Shown piece after piece: positions 1 to 10,291 of a stretch of DNA of 56,743 bases (within the stretch, counting starts at the first letter, position 1; each line of letters opens with the position of its first letter). The translations under genes and the position numbers were made by a program. Below the pieces are notes generated by a model. That model saw only the letters and a program-made list of their open reading frames with translations. It was not told where the DNA came from and searched no databases. This DNA comes from Candidatus Gastranaerophilales bacterium (GTDB taxonomy: Bacteria; Cyanobacteriota; Vampirovibrionia; Gastranaerophilales; Gastranaerophilaceae), in contig CALVBB010000014.1 of assembly GCA_944325705.1 (NCBI GenBank), positions 1 to 56,743 on the forward strand, in the 5' to 3' direction.

Positions 1-153
1 CTTTGTCATTAGCGCCCGCAATGGAAAAAGATTTAAAAAAATCTCCGCGCTTTAATTTAAATAAAATAGTTTGCCATAAATCCTTTGTCGGAGTGGCATT
101 AAAGTTAGTCTTGCCCCCCCTGTGTGTAATTCAGTCATAGCAAGTATTTTCAT
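1..153 (-). pseudogene. Frameshifted, window-truncated gene after the tmk pair
   Basis: Function not recognised. An ATG at 153 follows a good ribosome binding site (AAGGAG, seven bases away) and opens a frame that stops after 33 codons at 52-54. Past a run of seven G (C7 on the plus strand, 114-120) a different frame stays open to the window edge, and that frame has a stop just upstream and no start of its own. One extra G would join them into one protein beginning MKILAMTELHTGGGK. I infer one gene split at the homopolymer. It lies 20 bases after the thymidylate-kinase-like gene on the same strand. A sequencing error and real G-tract slippage cannot be told apart here. Confidence 0.5.
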
Positions 154-172
154 GGTTTTTCTCCTTTCTCTT

Positions 173-841
173 TTAATCTAATACTCCGGAATCCAGCAGT
201 TTCTGTACTTCGTCATTCATAATTTTGTGAATGTCATTAATAGATTTTGTGCCGTCTATGCTTATAAAATTGTATTCGGATTTCATTCGGTTGTATTCGT
301 CCAGACATTTATTCTGGTAAATTTCAAAGCTTCTATAAAAGTCTGTGGAAAACCCTACATCCCGTCCGCTTTCGTAAAAATTCAGGCCGGTTGTTCCGAT
401 AATCCTTTTCAGAAGCACATCAACAGGCATATCCAGATAAAATACAAGATCAGGCTCGGGTGCGTATTCGTAGAGATTTTTAACCCATTCAATGTACTGG
501 CCTCTGACAACATCCCGCGCAAGTGCGGTGTAGAAATATCTGTCCAGAAGAACAATAAATCCTGATTTTAATGCCGGTATAATCTGGTTTTCCAGACGGT
601 CTGCAAAGTCTGCAGCATACAACAGGCTGAATGTAGTTGCGTTTAAAAGGTTGCGTTCTTTTGCATCGTCAATAACATTTGCAATCAGTCGGGAGGTTTT
701 CCACTCTGAAACCATTACTCCGTATGATTTGTCCTGCAAAGAGCGTTTGAGAAGTTCAAGCTGTGTAGATTTTCCGGAACCGTCTGTTCCTTCTATTACT
801 ATTAAAAGTCCGTCGTATCCGTTTTTTGTCTTTGCAGTCAT
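173..841 (-). CDS. tmk: Thymidylate kinase-like P-loop kinase, copy 1
   Basis: 222 residues, close to the usual dTMP kinase length (about 210). The P-loop EGTDGSGKST is at residues 17-26, followed by a DR(Y)-type motif (DRYFYTALARD near 100) and a lid-like segment with Arg around 145-160. The family phosphorylates dTMP to dTDP in the cytoplasm. The ATG shares one base with the stop of the upstream paralogue (TAATG) and has a GAGGT ribosome binding site, so the two are translationally coupled. Which copy is the true dTMP kinase, or whether the two form a heterodimer, cannot be read from sequence. Confidence 0.85.
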   Translation of the reverse strand: MTAKTKNGYDGLLIVIEGTDGSGKSTQLELLKRSLQDKSYGVMVSEWKTSRLIANVIDDAKERNLLNATTFSLLYAADFADRLENQIIPALKSGFIVLLDRYFYTALARDVVRGQYIEWVKNLYEYAPEPDLVFYLDMPVDVLLKRIIGTTGLNFYESGRDVGFSTDFYRSFEIYQNKCLDEYNRMKSEYNFISIDGTKSINDIHKIMNDEVQKLLDSGVLD

Positions 842-1518
842 TAGTTTACCTCTATGCCTTTTTCTCTTAAAACTTCTTTTAGCATCTGTCTTATTTTGAC
901 CTGTTTTGAATGTATTGAGTCGGTTGCATTGAGTTTAACAAGCCCGAACTCATCGACCATTTTTTGATATTCTTTGATAACACGCCCCTGAAAAATCAGA
1001 TAGCTTTCGTAAGGGTCATTGCTTAATTTTAAATCCATACCGGCTTCATAGAATTTTGGCGCGCGGTTTGAACAGATTCTATCCATTGCGGTTTTCGGGT
1101 CTATATCAAAATATATTGCAAGATCCGGTCTGTATGCAAAATCATAGACTTTTCTAACCCAGTTTGCATCAACCCCTCTTGCAACATCTCTTGCAAAAGC
1201 TGTATAGGCATATCTGTCAGCGAGTACAATAAATCCTGCCTTTAGCGCCGGTGCAATAACCTGTTTTGCCCTGTCTGCAAAGTCAACTGCGTGAAGAAGC
1301 GAAAAGGTTCTCGGCGAGAGCATATTTTTCTTTTTAGCAAGTTTTGTTGTCTGTGAGATAAGTTCCGAGGAATTCCATTCCGTAAATATTACGTCCTGCC
1401 CTATGGATTTAAGCCAGTCGCGCAGAAGGGTAATTTGTGTAGATTTGCCGGAGCCGTCAATCCCTTCTACACAGACAAGAGTTCCTTTTAAGTTGTGTTT
1501 TTCTGTCAGTCTGCCCAA
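841..1518 (-). CDS. Thymidylate kinase-like P-loop kinase, copy 2
   Basis: 225 residues from a TTG start at 1518, chosen because AAGGAG (1525-1530) lies exactly six bases upstream. An ATG at 1551 would run 23 bases into the preceding gene and has no such site. The P-loop EGIDGSGKST is at residues 18-27, and the DRYAYTAFARD and lid segments match those of the neighbour, so this is a tandem paralogue with clear divergence. The stop of the preceding gene (TAA) is embedded in this gene's ribosome binding site. It may be a second thymidylate kinase or a related nucleoside monophosphate kinase. Confidence 0.8.
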   Translation of the reverse strand: MGRLTEKHNLKGTLVCVEGIDGSGKSTQITLLRDWLKSIGQDVIFTEWNSSELISQTTKLAKKKNMLSPRTFSLLHAVDFADRAKQVIAPALKAGFIVLADRYAYTAFARDVARGVDANWVRKVYDFAYRPDLAIYFDIDPKTAMDRICSNRAPKFYEAGMDLKLSNDPYESYLIFQGRVIKEYQKMVDEFGLVKLNATDSIHSKQVKIRQMLKEVLREKGIEVN

Positions 1519-1528
1519 TTTGTTCTCC

Positions 1529-2365
1529 TTAGTTTTCCTCAAGCATTGCAACGTTTATTTTGCCAAACTTTGCAGATAAATTATCTACAAGGTGTATAAA
1601 ATACAATTCCGGTTCCAGTTCTCTTTCGCCTAAGTCAATGATTGCGCCCCAGTCGCTTCTGCCATGGTGCGCCGCAATCATTCGGGCTATTTCTTTAAAT
1701 CCTTCTGTCATACACATTGAAAATCCATACTGAGAGTGGGAAATCCATTCTTTGCGGAAGTTTTCGTCATAATCAATTATGCCGGATTCAGTGTCTATTG
1801 TGTATTCAAAGATTTTTCCGATGTCGTGGAGTATGCAGGCGGCAAGTATATTGTCGCGGTTGAATTTGTAGTCGGATATATCCATATTCATTTCTGCATA
1901 TTTAAGGCACTCGAGTGTATGCACCATAAGCCCGCCTATATAGTTGTGGTGCATTACTTTTGCTGCCGGCATAATTTTTATTTTCTCTTTGTTTTCCATA
2001 AAAAACATATTCAAAAACGAGTTAAGTTTTTCGTTTTTAATTTTGTCAAAATATGAAATGAGTTCCGCGTAAACTTTCTCGCGTTCCTCTTCAGATAGTC
2101 CTGTTTTTGCTTCTTTGATTAGTTCAACAGAAGTTACAAGACAGTTGTTAAACTTTTCATTAAACGATGCTGTTACAAGCCTGAGCTGGTTTCCACTGCG
2201 GAAAACTCTGTGGTCGATACGGTTCAGGGTCTCTTCCCAGAGAATGCAGTTGAGGATTGATCCGTCATCCAGATTTTTAAGCTGGAGTTTCCCCATTTTG
2301 GTACCGGCTTTTGTGTCGCCGATTGAAAATACTACTACTTCATATATAGAATCTGTATTGAACAT
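1529..2365 (-). CDS. YhaM-type 3'-5' exoribonuclease (OB fold plus HD domain)
   Basis: 278 residues. Residues 1-80 look like an OB-fold nucleic-acid-binding domain (GDTKAGTKMGKLQLKNLDDG region). Residues 130-260 form an HD-superfamily phosphohydrolase domain with His149, the His180-Asp181 doublet in LHDIGK and His233-His234 as candidate metal ligands. This order matches YhaM/CBF1-family 3'-5' exoribonucleases, slightly shorter than the Bacillus protein (about 314). The ribosome binding site is AAAGGA. It heads the tmk cluster, lies 45 bases after ilvC on the same strand, and may be read from the ilvC promoter. Confidence 0.75.
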   Translation of the reverse strand: MFNTDSIYEVVVFSIGDTKAGTKMGKLQLKNLDDGSILNCILWEETLNRIDHRVFRSGNQLRLVTASFNEKFNNCLVTSVELIKEAKTGLSEEEREKVYAELISYFDKIKNEKLNSFLNMFFMENKEKIKIMPAAKVMHHNYIGGLMVHTLECLKYAEMNMDISDYKFNRDNILAACILHDIGKIFEYTIDTESGIIDYDENFRKEWISHSQYGFSMCMTEGFKEIARMIAAHHGRSDWGAIIDLGERELEPELYFIHLVDNLSAKFGKINVAMLEEN

Positions 2366-2410
2366 TGATTATTCCTTTTTTCGTTAAATGTATTGAACTA
2401 TAAAGGGTTG

Positions 2411-3466
<1,056 letters not shown>

Positions 3467-3573
3467 TCATCTAATATTAACACAAAGAAAAAAGTTTGTG
3501 ACAAGCGGATTTGTGAATATCCGAAATTCCGGCAGCCTGAACCATGGCTGACCTGTTGATAAAATGCAGGGAA

Positions 3574-4548
3574 TTAGTTTACGGTTTCGCCGAGAAAAAA
3601 TATCTGAAGCGCATTTTCCTGAACTTTAACCGGCCTGTAAAAATCTTTTATTAACACACATTTTGTCTGGATGCAGTTTAAGTTTCTTTCGTGGAGATAT
3701 TTTTCAAAGTTATCGGCAGTTTTTGTGTATTGCCTGTGTTTTACAAAAGCATTAAAGTTAGTCTTTCTGCGGGAGATTTCTCCCAGTGCAAAGTTAATAA
3801 CCTCATCATACGAAATCTGGTATCCGTCATTTGTTGATATATCAATCGTAAAATTTTTATGGTCGCTTGTTGTGATTGAAAGATATGCAATAAGCCTGTG
3901 CGTCATTGCATCTTCAAGAACGTATCTGTTTTTATAGAAATTAACAAGGCCTGCAAAAAACGGCTCTCTGTATTCCTGCTTAATTCTCTCCATTGATGGC
4001 TTGTAAAGCGAATTTAACTCGGCATTATAAAGTTTGGCTATATCTGAGGCATCGGAATTCTGGCAGTAGCGGAAATGAGCTTTCTGTGTCTGTACAGGTT
4101 TGAAGTTTGAAAGATCCCAGGTGTTTTCGTAGGAGCACTGGCGGAAGCCGCATCCGCTTAAGAATAAATTAAGGAGTTCTTTATGCGCCTGATCAACATT
4201 CGCGCAGAAAGAAACTGCCCCTTTTGCTCCGTACCTTGCTATTACAAATTCAACCAGTTGTTTCCCTGCATCGTAAAAATTCTGACGGAAAATTAGTTTT
4301 GTAATATTAATTTTATACGGATTTCCGCGGGTAGGCACAACGGTTATAAGCCCTAGTATTTCATCTTGCTCAAGAAGAATATAAGATTCCGGCAGAAATT
4401 TGTATTTGAGAGGAACAAGAAAATTCAGTGCAATCAAAGCTTCGTTGTTAAGTTCATGCTGAAATCTTGCGGTATCTTTGATGCCGTCAAGTTCTATATT
4501 CTTATTTATTTTAGGAATATCAAAGCAGGTTAATCTTTTTATCCTCAT
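3574..4548 (-). CDS. Probable tandem GNAT acetyltransferase-like protein
   Basis: 324 residues from ATG 4548, preferred over 4566 because AGAGGA lies just upstream. Two similarly sized halves (about 1-150 and 155-300) each have the strand-helix pattern of a GNAT fold: ESYILLEQDEILGLITVV in the first, YVLEDAMTHRLIAYLSI in the second. A classic acetyl-CoA-binding Q/RxxGxG/A loop is not obvious, so one or both halves may be inactive. No substrate can be inferred. It diverges from the alcohol dehydrogenase pair and its promoter overlaps theirs. Family assignment is by fold pattern only. Confidence 0.5.
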   Translation of the reverse strand: MRIKRLTCFDIPKINKNIELDGIKDTARFQHELNNEALIALNFLVPLKYKFLPESYILLEQDEILGLITVVPTRGNPYKINITKLIFRQNFYDAGKQLVEFVIARYGAKGAVSFCANVDQAHKELLNLFLSGCGFRQCSYENTWDLSNFKPVQTQKAHFRYCQNSDASDIAKLYNAELNSLYKPSMERIKQEYREPFFAGLVNFYKNRYVLEDAMTHRLIAYLSITTSDHKNFTIDISTNDGYQISYDEVINFALGEISRRKTNFNAFVKHRQYTKTADNFEKYLHERNLNCIQTKCVLIKDFYRPVKVQENALQIFFLGETVN

Positions 4549-4580
4549 AAAATGTCCTCTATACACGAACAGCTATATAT

Positions 4581-4609
4581 ATTATATAATTTTTTTTGCC
4601 GGTTCGCAA
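4581..4609 (-). promoter_or_regulatory. Sigma-70-type promoter of the GNAT-like gene
   Basis: TTGCGA (4604-4609), a 17-base spacer and a perfect TATAAT (4581-4586) on the minus strand, ending 32 bases before the preferred ATG at 4548. It physically overlaps the plus-strand promoter at 4596-4624. Confidence 0.6.
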
Positions 4610-4624
4610 GGTTTGTGTTAAAAT
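4596..4624 (+). promoter_or_regulatory. Promoter of the alcohol dehydrogenase pair
   Basis: TTGCCG (4596-4601), 17-base spacer, TAAAAT (4619-4624). The start site would be about 13 bases before the ATG at 4644. It interleaves with the divergent promoter, so the two probably exclude each other. Confidence 0.5.
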
Positions 4625-4643
4625 TTTTGGCGAAGAGGAAGTT

Positions 4644-5627
4644 ATGAAAATTGCTGTTATTGATGATGATAAAATAGTTACTAAAAGTACGGAAGATATA
4701 AAACTTGACGGACGCTGCGGTGCAATCGTTAAAGTTCTCGGCTGCGGGCTGTGCGGTTCGGATATTGTAAAATTCAGAGAAAAAATTTCAGGAAACGGTA
4801 CCGTTCTCGGGCACGAGATTGTTGCACAGATTGTTGACATTGCTTCTGATACAGATTTCAAATCTGGTGACAAAATAGTCACTTCCCACCATATTCCATG
4901 CGGAACATGTAACTACTGCAGGCATGGAAATGTTTCGATGTGTGAACATTTTAAAAGCACCAATATAAAGCCGGGCGGGTTTAGTGAACGGGTTTACCTT
5001 TCAGAGGAGCATCTTAAAAATGTTGCATATAAAATTCCGGCAAATCTTACAGAGGTGGAGGCTTCTTTTTATGAACCTCTCGGCTGCTGTGTCAGAGCGG
5101 TAAAACGTGCAAATCTTATGCAGGCTTCCAAAGTTCTGGTTGTGGGGCTCGGCTCTATCGGAATTCTCATGTCACAGGCATTGAAGGCTTACGGGATGAG
5201 GGTTACAGGGTGCGACCTTCTGTCTGAGAGAATAAATTTCCTTAAAAATCTTGAAATTGAGGCGATTGATTCACGTGATATGCCGGAAGGGGCAAAATTT
5301 GATGCCATATTTATGACATCGGGAGCGGATAAGGCGTTGGATGTTGCGCTAAAAGCTGTAAGAAACGGAGGAACTATTCTTGTATTTTCAAGCACTCCGA
5401 AAAACACAGGCTATCCGAATAACGAAATTTACTACAGAGAATTAACTGTTCTCGGAAGTTATTCTCCGTCGCCAGCGGATTTGAAGGATTCCTTGAAATT
5501 TCTTGCAGACGGCAAAGTTATTGTAAAAAATATTTCAACAGAATACTCTCTTGATGATATTCAGAAGGCTTTTGATGATACAATAAGCAATAAGATTATG
5601 AAAGCTTACATAAAAATTAATGATTAA
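4644..5627 (+). CDS. Zinc-dependent medium-chain alcohol dehydrogenase, first of a pair
   Basis: 327 residues from ATG 4644 (GAGGAAG ribosome binding site). The longer reading from TTG 4596 would start inside the promoter. Catalytic zinc ligands are Cys37 (CGLCGSD) and His57-Glu58 (GHE). The structural zinc set is Cys86, Cys89, Cys92 and Cys100. A Rossmann motif VGLGSIG lies near 155. The family oxidises secondary alcohols, polyols or threonine with NAD(P)+. The substrate cannot be named; polyol or sorbitol dehydrogenase-like enzymes are the nearest pattern. It is followed after 36 bases by a second dehydrogenase of the same family. Confidence 0.82.
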   Translation: MKIAVIDDDKIVTKSTEDIKLDGRCGAIVKVLGCGLCGSDIVKFREKISGNGTVLGHEIVAQIVDIASDTDFKSGDKIVTSHHIPCGTCNYCRHGNVSMCEHFKSTNIKPGGFSERVYLSEEHLKNVAYKIPANLTEVEASFYEPLGCCVRAVKRANLMQASKVLVVGLGSIGILMSQALKAYGMRVTGCDLLSERINFLKNLEIEAIDSRDMPEGAKFDAIFMTSGADKALDVALKAVRNGGTILVFSSTPKNTGYPNNEIYYRELTVLGSYSPSPADLKDSLKFLADGKVIVKNISTEYSLDDIQKAFDDTISNKIMKAYIKIND

Positions 5628-5663
5628 GAAAGGCGGTGCGGTGAAACCCGTGCCGGATAAGTT

Positions 5664-6707
5664 ATGCGCGCAATTCAATACTACGGGCCACACAATATAA
5701 AACTTGAAAATGTTATGGTGAAACCTCCTGAAGACGGCGAGGTTGTTGTAAAGGTTATGTCTGCACTAACCTGCGGAACCGATGTAAAAACATTCCGGCG
5801 CGGTCATCCAGTTTTGATTAAAAATATCCCCTCCGGCTTCGGGCATGAGTTTGCTGGTATTGTAGATAAAGTCGGAAAGGGTGTTGATAATGTAAAAGTT
5901 GGCGACAGGGTCGTTGCCGCGAATTCTGCACCGTGCGGCAAGTGCTTTTACTGCAGGCGCGGAGAGTATAACCTTTGTGAAAATCTTAACCTTTTAAACG
6001 GGGCTTACGCAGAATATATTACAGTACCAGCAAGAATTGTGAAAAAAAATATGCTGCATCTTCCGGAAGGTTTGAGTTTTGATAAGGCTGCATTTTGCGA
6101 ACCTCTTGCAAATGTGGTGCACGGTGTTGAAAGAACAGGAATAAAATCCGGACAGACTGTAGGCATCATAGGTATCGGGCCTATCGGGTTGATGTTTGCA
6201 CGGCTTGCAAAGCTCAAGGGCGCACGAGTTATAGTAGCAGGCCGGAATCCTTTAAAATTAAAAATGGCTGAAGAATTTGCGCATGCTGATGAAATCGTTG
6301 ATTTGATAAAATATCCGAATCCGGAAAAAATATTTATGGATTTTACAGAAGAACATAAAGGTCTGGATGTTGCGGTAGAATGTGTGGGGCTCCCTGAAAT
6401 CTGGGAGAGAATTTTCTCTTTTGTTCGTCCGGGCGGCACGGTACACTTTTTTGGCGGTTGCAAATCAGGTTCAACTGTTACTTTTGATACTACCAAAATG
6501 CACTACGGCGACATAAGGCTTATGAGTGTATTTCATCATACTCCGAAATATTTCCGGATGGCGCTTGATTATATTGCTTCAGGCGATGTAGAAGTTGAAA
6601 AGCTTATCACCGGAACTATCGGACTTGATAAGATTGAATGGGCTATGCAGCAGCATATTGACGGTAAAGCCATAAAATTTCTTGTAAAACCGTGGCTGCA
6701 GCAATAA
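5664..6707 (+). CDS. Zinc-dependent medium-chain alcohol dehydrogenase, second of a pair
   Basis: 347 residues. Cys37 (TCGTD), His61-Glu62, a structural zinc set at Cys91, Cys94, Cys97 and Cys105, and GIGPIG near 170 are all intact. The layout resembles threonine or sorbitol dehydrogenases. It sits 36 bases after the first dehydrogenase and very likely shares its transcript. The two proteins are clearly divergent, so they probably act on different substrates or successive steps. No clear stem-loop terminator was seen before the convergent gene at 6796. Confidence 0.82.
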   Translation: MRAIQYYGPHNIKLENVMVKPPEDGEVVVKVMSALTCGTDVKTFRRGHPVLIKNIPSGFGHEFAGIVDKVGKGVDNVKVGDRVVAANSAPCGKCFYCRRGEYNLCENLNLLNGAYAEYITVPARIVKKNMLHLPEGLSFDKAAFCEPLANVVHGVERTGIKSGQTVGIIGIGPIGLMFARLAKLKGARVIVAGRNPLKLKMAEEFAHADEIVDLIKYPNPEKIFMDFTEEHKGLDVAVECVGLPEIWERIFSFVRPGGTVHFFGGCKSGSTVTFDTTKMHYGDIRLMSVFHHTPKYFRMALDYIASGDVEVEKLITGTIGLDKIEWAMQQHIDGKAIKFLVKPWLQQ

Positions 6708-6795
6708 ACGCGGCTTAAAAATCCTTTTCAGCTGGATTTGTGTTGCATGCGACGAAGCTGGAGACTTTAACAATGGGACTTTCTTCCCTTTGATG

Positions 6796-8217
6796 TTACT
6801 TTTCATATTCAGTTGTTTTGAATATGCCGTAAGTCTTGTTCATATCTTTGTATAGCTCAAAGACAATTCTGCGGCGGTTGTCCTCCAATATAAATCCTTC
6901 CAGAGGTGTTTCATCCGTAATTTTCAAAACAGAATAGTTTGTTTTGTCTTTTGAAAGACTTCGTTCAATCCACGCCGGAACATAGTATTTTGGACCCTTA
7001 GGCGAACATAAGACTGCATCATGGAGGGCTGAATTGTATGTAGCTTTTTGTCCCTGACAGTAAAACCAAACATCTACTTTATCTTTTCTTAAATAAGGTA
7101 ACACTCTTTTATCCAGCGGGTAGTATAAGATGATGCGTCCGTTTTTCAGATTGTTGTCCTTTAGTATGTAATCTGCAAAATATTTTGAACCGGAGTGGAT
7201 GTAAACATAGGCAGTATCAGGAAATGTGAAAATATGACTAAGAAATACCAGTGTCACTGCAATTTCCGCTGCCCGTTTCAAAAGGGTATTCTGCGGGTTT
7301 TCGTCTGCATAAATCCAGTAGCTAATTAAAGCATATACAAAGAAAAATACAAAGTGGTGTGTGAAGCCTGAATATATCTGTGTAAATATAAAAAGCATTA
7401 CTCCTATTGTATATAGAAAGAAAAATAACGCCTTTTTATTCTTAAATAAGCATACCGGAAGTAATATTGCACTGAGAATGCTGCCAGTTATTGCTAGTAT
7501 ATTTGATAAAACATTTGTACCTATATAATATTCTGAAAGATTTTTTATAAAATCGGTGCCGTTGCCTTGGATTTCAGCGTTTGAACCGCCGAGCTGCCAT
7601 AATATTAAACAGGCTCCGAGTGCCATAACTGAAAATGAAACAATAAAATCTCTTTTTGAAACGTTATCTTTTAAGGCTTCTTTAATCATATCAAGGGCAA
7701 AGAGAAAGCCGAATGCGCTTGCGCCAATTACTGACATGACGCTTGTGTTTGCGCATAAACTTATAAGAACAGAATATGTAATCGGGTGTTTCAATTTATC
7801 TCTGTATAATCCTGCAAGGAAAAATAACAGCAATACTCCTATTGCATAGCATCTTGCGACAAGCGGGAAAAGTATAAAAAACGGAAATGAAAAGGTTACA
7901 ACTATTTTGGTGAAATTATTAAACGGTGCCTTTTTCCACATATAAATTACACTGGCAAGTGCAAAAATGTAGTTTATAATCAGCATCGGCCAGGGATACC
8001 ACAGATCAGCTTTTGCAAAAGGCATAAGCAAAAGATACCAGATAAATGTATGCCCTTCCACCCGCATTAAATGGATTATTTCCAGCAAATTTAGCTGCTG
8101 TGCAATGTTCCATGCTAAAGCTTCATCATACCATGGCTGGTGATATATAAGACGTAATGCCGTAACAATTATATAAATTGTTATTACCGAAATAAACAGC
8201 ATATTATTTTTTAACTT
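6796..8217 (-). CDS. Polytopic membrane protein, GT-C glycosyltransferase-like
   Basis: 473 residues from ATG 8217; an upstream start at 8265 would overlap the preceding gene by 62 bases. About nine or ten hydrophobic segments run from residue 8 to 330, followed by a soluble C-terminal region of about 140 residues. The first periplasmic loop holds WYDEA, an acidic motif in the position used by GT-C enzymes with lipid-linked sugar donors. The start overlaps the FAD oxidoreductase by 14 bases, so the two are coupled and probably act on one envelope glycan. Donor and acceptor are unknown. Confidence 0.6.
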   Translation of the reverse strand, partial: KLKNNMLFISVITIYIIVTALRLIYHQPWYDEALAWNIAQQLNLLEIIHLMRVEGHTFIWYLLLMPFAKADLWYPWPMLIINYIFALASVIYMWKKAPFNNFTKIVVTFSFPFFILFPLVARCYAIGVLLLFFLAGLYRDKLKHPITYSVLISLCANTSVMSVIGASAFGFLFALDMIKEALKDNVSKRDFIVSFSVMALGACLILWQLGGSNAEIQGNGTDFIKNLSEYYIGTNVLSNILAITGSILSAILLPVCLFKNKKALFFFLYTIGVMLFIFTQIYSGFTHHFVFFFVYALISYWIYADENPQNTLLKRAAEIAVTLVFLSHIFTFPDTAYVYIHSGSKYFADYILKDNNLKNGRIILYYPLDKRVLPYLRKDKVDVWFYCQGQKATYNSALHDAVLCSPKGPKYYVPAWIERSLSKDKTNYSVLKITDETPLEGFILEDNRRRIVFELYKDMNKTYGIFKTTEYEK

Positions 8218-9802
8218 CATGGTATTCTTTTTCCGTATTAACTTTCCAGAGCACTTCTTTATCAAGATTTCCTTTGATAACGTTTACGGCCTCAATTCCG
8301 CTGAGCATAGAGTGATCCATATTATTATACTTATGCTGGCCGTTTCTTCCTATGCAGTATAAGTTTTCAATTGTATTCAGATAAGTCTTTACTTTATCAA
8401 AGTCTTTGTAGGTGCCAAAGTATGCCGGATAAGCTTTTTTAACCCTAACCCTTACTCTGTCCAGAATATCTTCCCTGCGGGCAATTTGAAGTTTTTCAAG
8501 TTCTGATACTGCAAAATCAAGCATTTCGTTTTCAGGCTTTTCCCAGAGTTCATCACCTTCGTTGCAGAAGTATTCAAGGCTTATGAAAACTTTATGTTCA
8601 AAGTCTTTCACTAGATAAGGCGACCAGTTGTTCATAATCTGCAGCCTGCCTGCGGTTATATCATCCTCCTGAATATAAATCCAGCAGTCAGGACAGATGT
8701 TATTAATAGTCGGAATTTTTGTGTTGTTCTTTAAATTGATTTTATCGCAGTAAAAACCTGCAAGTATGTAATCCCTGTACGGCAAATCTTTTGCAATCGA
8801 GCAAACCTCCTCCGGAACTGCAGCGCCAAATCCTGCTATCAAATCCTTAACAGGCATGGAAGAAATGTAGTAATCCCCTGAAAATTCCGCATAATCACTG
8901 TGATTATGCGGTTGCGGAGATTGTCCGCAACCGGTAACAGCCTTAACCGATTTTATCCGGCTGCCGTCGAGTTCAATCCCGCAGACTTTAGTGTTATAGT
9001 GAATTTCCCCGCCCATCTTAACAATTTCATTTGCCATAAATTCCCAGACCTGTCCGCATCCGAATTTCGGGTAGAAAAATTCTTCAATCAAGGAAGTTTC
9101 TTTTTCTTTGTTTGAAATTAGTTTAAGCGGGGATAGCACGGCATTTAGCAGTGCTTTTGAAAGCGATAGCCCTTTAATCCTCTGTTCGCCCCATTCTTTA
9201 GAAATTTCTGACGGGTGGAGCCCCCAGACTTTCTGTGTATATTTTTCAAAAAACATTTTATAAAGCACTTTGCCGAAGCGGTTAATCATAAAGTCCTCAA
9301 GCGTTGTTTCCGGCACTTTATGAACGCATGAGTTCAGATAACTCATACCGGCGCGGAAGGTTCTGCCGAGTCCCATATTCAAAATAGTAGATGCCTTCAG
9401 ACTAATCGGATAATCAAAGAACTTTCTTAAGTAAAATATTCTTGAAACCCTGCGGCGTTTTAGCATAACTCTGTCTGTTTCATCAGGATCCGGGCCTGTT
9501 GGCGATACGGTAATCTCCCTATGAAGAATTTTGTCGTCTATAGGAGGTTTTCCCTGCAGCGGTAAAATTTCTTCCCAGAAATCAAGAATCTCCTGATTTT
9601 TGGAAAAAAGTCTGTGTCCGCCAAGGTCAATTCCGTTTCCGTTATAATGAACAGTTCTTGAAATCCCGCCAACACAGTCTAATTCCTCCAGTATAACCGG
9701 TTTTATGTCATCAGTGTTTTTTAACAAATAATAAGCTGCACTCAAACCTGCCGGTCCTGCACCTATAATAATTGCAGTTTTCTCTCTATTCTTATTCCCC
9801 AT
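8204..9802 (-). CDS. FAD-dependent oxidoreductase (UDP-galactopyranose mutase / amine-oxidase-like fold)
   Basis: 532 residues from ATG 9802, chosen because GGAG lies seven bases upstream; ATG 9814 would include that site. The dinucleotide-binding motif [13 protein letters not shown] is at the extreme N-terminus, followed by VGGISRTV and GGHRLFSK, which are typical of NAD(P)-binding flavoproteins near protoporphyrinogen oxidase and UDP-galactopyranose mutase. The C-terminus has the second FAD contact ([19 protein letters not shown]). These enzymes often accompany polysaccharide glycosyltransferases, which fits the coupled GT-C-like gene downstream. The substrate is not determined. Confidence 0.75.
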   Translation of the reverse strand: MGNKNREKTAIIIGAGPAGLSAAYYLLKNTDDIKPVILEELDCVGGISRTVHYNGNGIDLGGHRLFSKNQEILDFWEEILPLQGKPPIDDKILHREITVSPTGPDPDETDRVMLKRRRVSRIFYLRKFFDYPISLKASTILNMGLGRTFRAGMSYLNSCVHKVPETTLEDFMINRFGKVLYKMFFEKYTQKVWGLHPSEISKEWGEQRIKGLSLSKALLNAVLSPLKLISNKEKETSLIEEFFYPKFGCGQVWEFMANEIVKMGGEIHYNTKVCGIELDGSRIKSVKAVTGCGQSPQPHNHSDYAEFSGDYYISSMPVKDLIAGFGAAVPEEVCSIAKDLPYRDYILAGFYCDKINLKNNTKIPTINNICPDCWIYIQEDDITAGRLQIMNNWSPYLVKDFEHKVFISLEYFCNEGDELWEKPENEMLDFAVSELEKLQIARREDILDRVRVRVKKAYPAYFGTYKDFDKVKTYLNTIENLYCIGRNGQHKYNNMDHSMLSGIEAVNVIKGNLDKEVLWKVNTEKEYHEVKK

Positions 9803-9822
9803 AAAATTCTCCATCTGTATTA

Positions 9823-9850
9823 ATTATAGCAGGAAAAGACATACTGGCAA
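9823..9850 (-). promoter_or_regulatory. Promoter of the FAD oxidoreductase
   Basis: TTGCCA (9845-9850), 16-base spacer ending in TGC, and TATAAT (9823-9828) on the minus strand: an extended -10 promoter 20 bases upstream of the ATG at 9802. Confidence 0.65.
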
Positions 9851-9908
9851 CAGTTGTCATGAAAAAATCTGCGCGGAAGAAAGCAAGGTTGAGCCCTTGA
9901 ACTGGCAT

Positions 9909-9935
9909 TAAAAAAGACCGGTTTTTTAACCGGCC
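9909..9935 (-). terminator. Intrinsic terminator of the 51-residue gene
   Basis: Perfect six-base stem CCGGTT / AACCGG with an A4 loop, followed on the minus strand by a T-rich tail (9909-9915). It ends the small gene at 9978-10133. Confidence 0.75.
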
Positions 9936-9977
9936 TCTGTACATAAAGCTCCTCTTAGTTCTCTTGCAGTAAAACAC

Positions 9978-10133
9978 TTACTTAACGGCTGCAAGTCCTG
10001 TTTTAATACCAGCATCAGCATTAATACTTTTAGCAGATGCTATCGCCATACTGCGGCGTTTTCTCGCTCCTCTTAATATAAATTCCACACTGTCGCATAC
10101 ATTACACGAAGGTGTTACAATCTTTTTCAACAT
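9978..10133 (-). CDS. Small 51-residue basic protein
   Basis: Not recognised. An ATG at 10133 with AAGGAG ten bases upstream opens 51 codons, followed by a stop and then a strong terminator at 9909-9935, so it is a self-contained unit. The protein begins MLKKIVTPSCNVCDS, with a CxxC pair at residues 10-13, then an RRGARKRR-like basic stretch and an Ala-rich tail. There is no hydrophobic segment, so it is probably cytoplasmic. It could be a small metal- or nucleic-acid-binding protein, but that is speculation. Confidence 0.6.
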   Translation of the reverse strand: MLKKIVTPSCNVCDSVEFILRGARKRRSMAIASAKSINADAGIKTGLAAVK

Positions 10134-10268
10134 ATATAAAATACTCCTTAGATTTCTGATTACATGTTAAATATCGGCGAATTCTGCAAAAATCTTTAAT
10201 AAAAATGCCGGCTTGTAACAAATTGTAAATATGAATTTAAAATCGGCTGAAATTCAGTTATACTCTGA

Positions 10269-10291
10269 GATAGGATAGGATAGGATAGGAT
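10269..10291. repeat. Pentanucleotide tandem repeat, 4.6 copies
   Basis: Four perfect GATAG units plus GAT, immediately followed by a G-rich stretch. It sits about 77 bases before the ATG of the 119-residue gene, in its presumed regulatory region. Confidence 0.9.

Noticed and set aside
9792-9977. 61-codon minus-strand frame upstream of the FAD oxidoreductase
   Set aside because: It spans the terminator of the 51-residue gene and the promoter of the oxidoreductase, and has no ribosome binding site.
10269-10291. Possible CRISPR-like array
   Set aside because: Units are only five bases with no spacers, and no cas genes are present; it is a simple tandem repeat.
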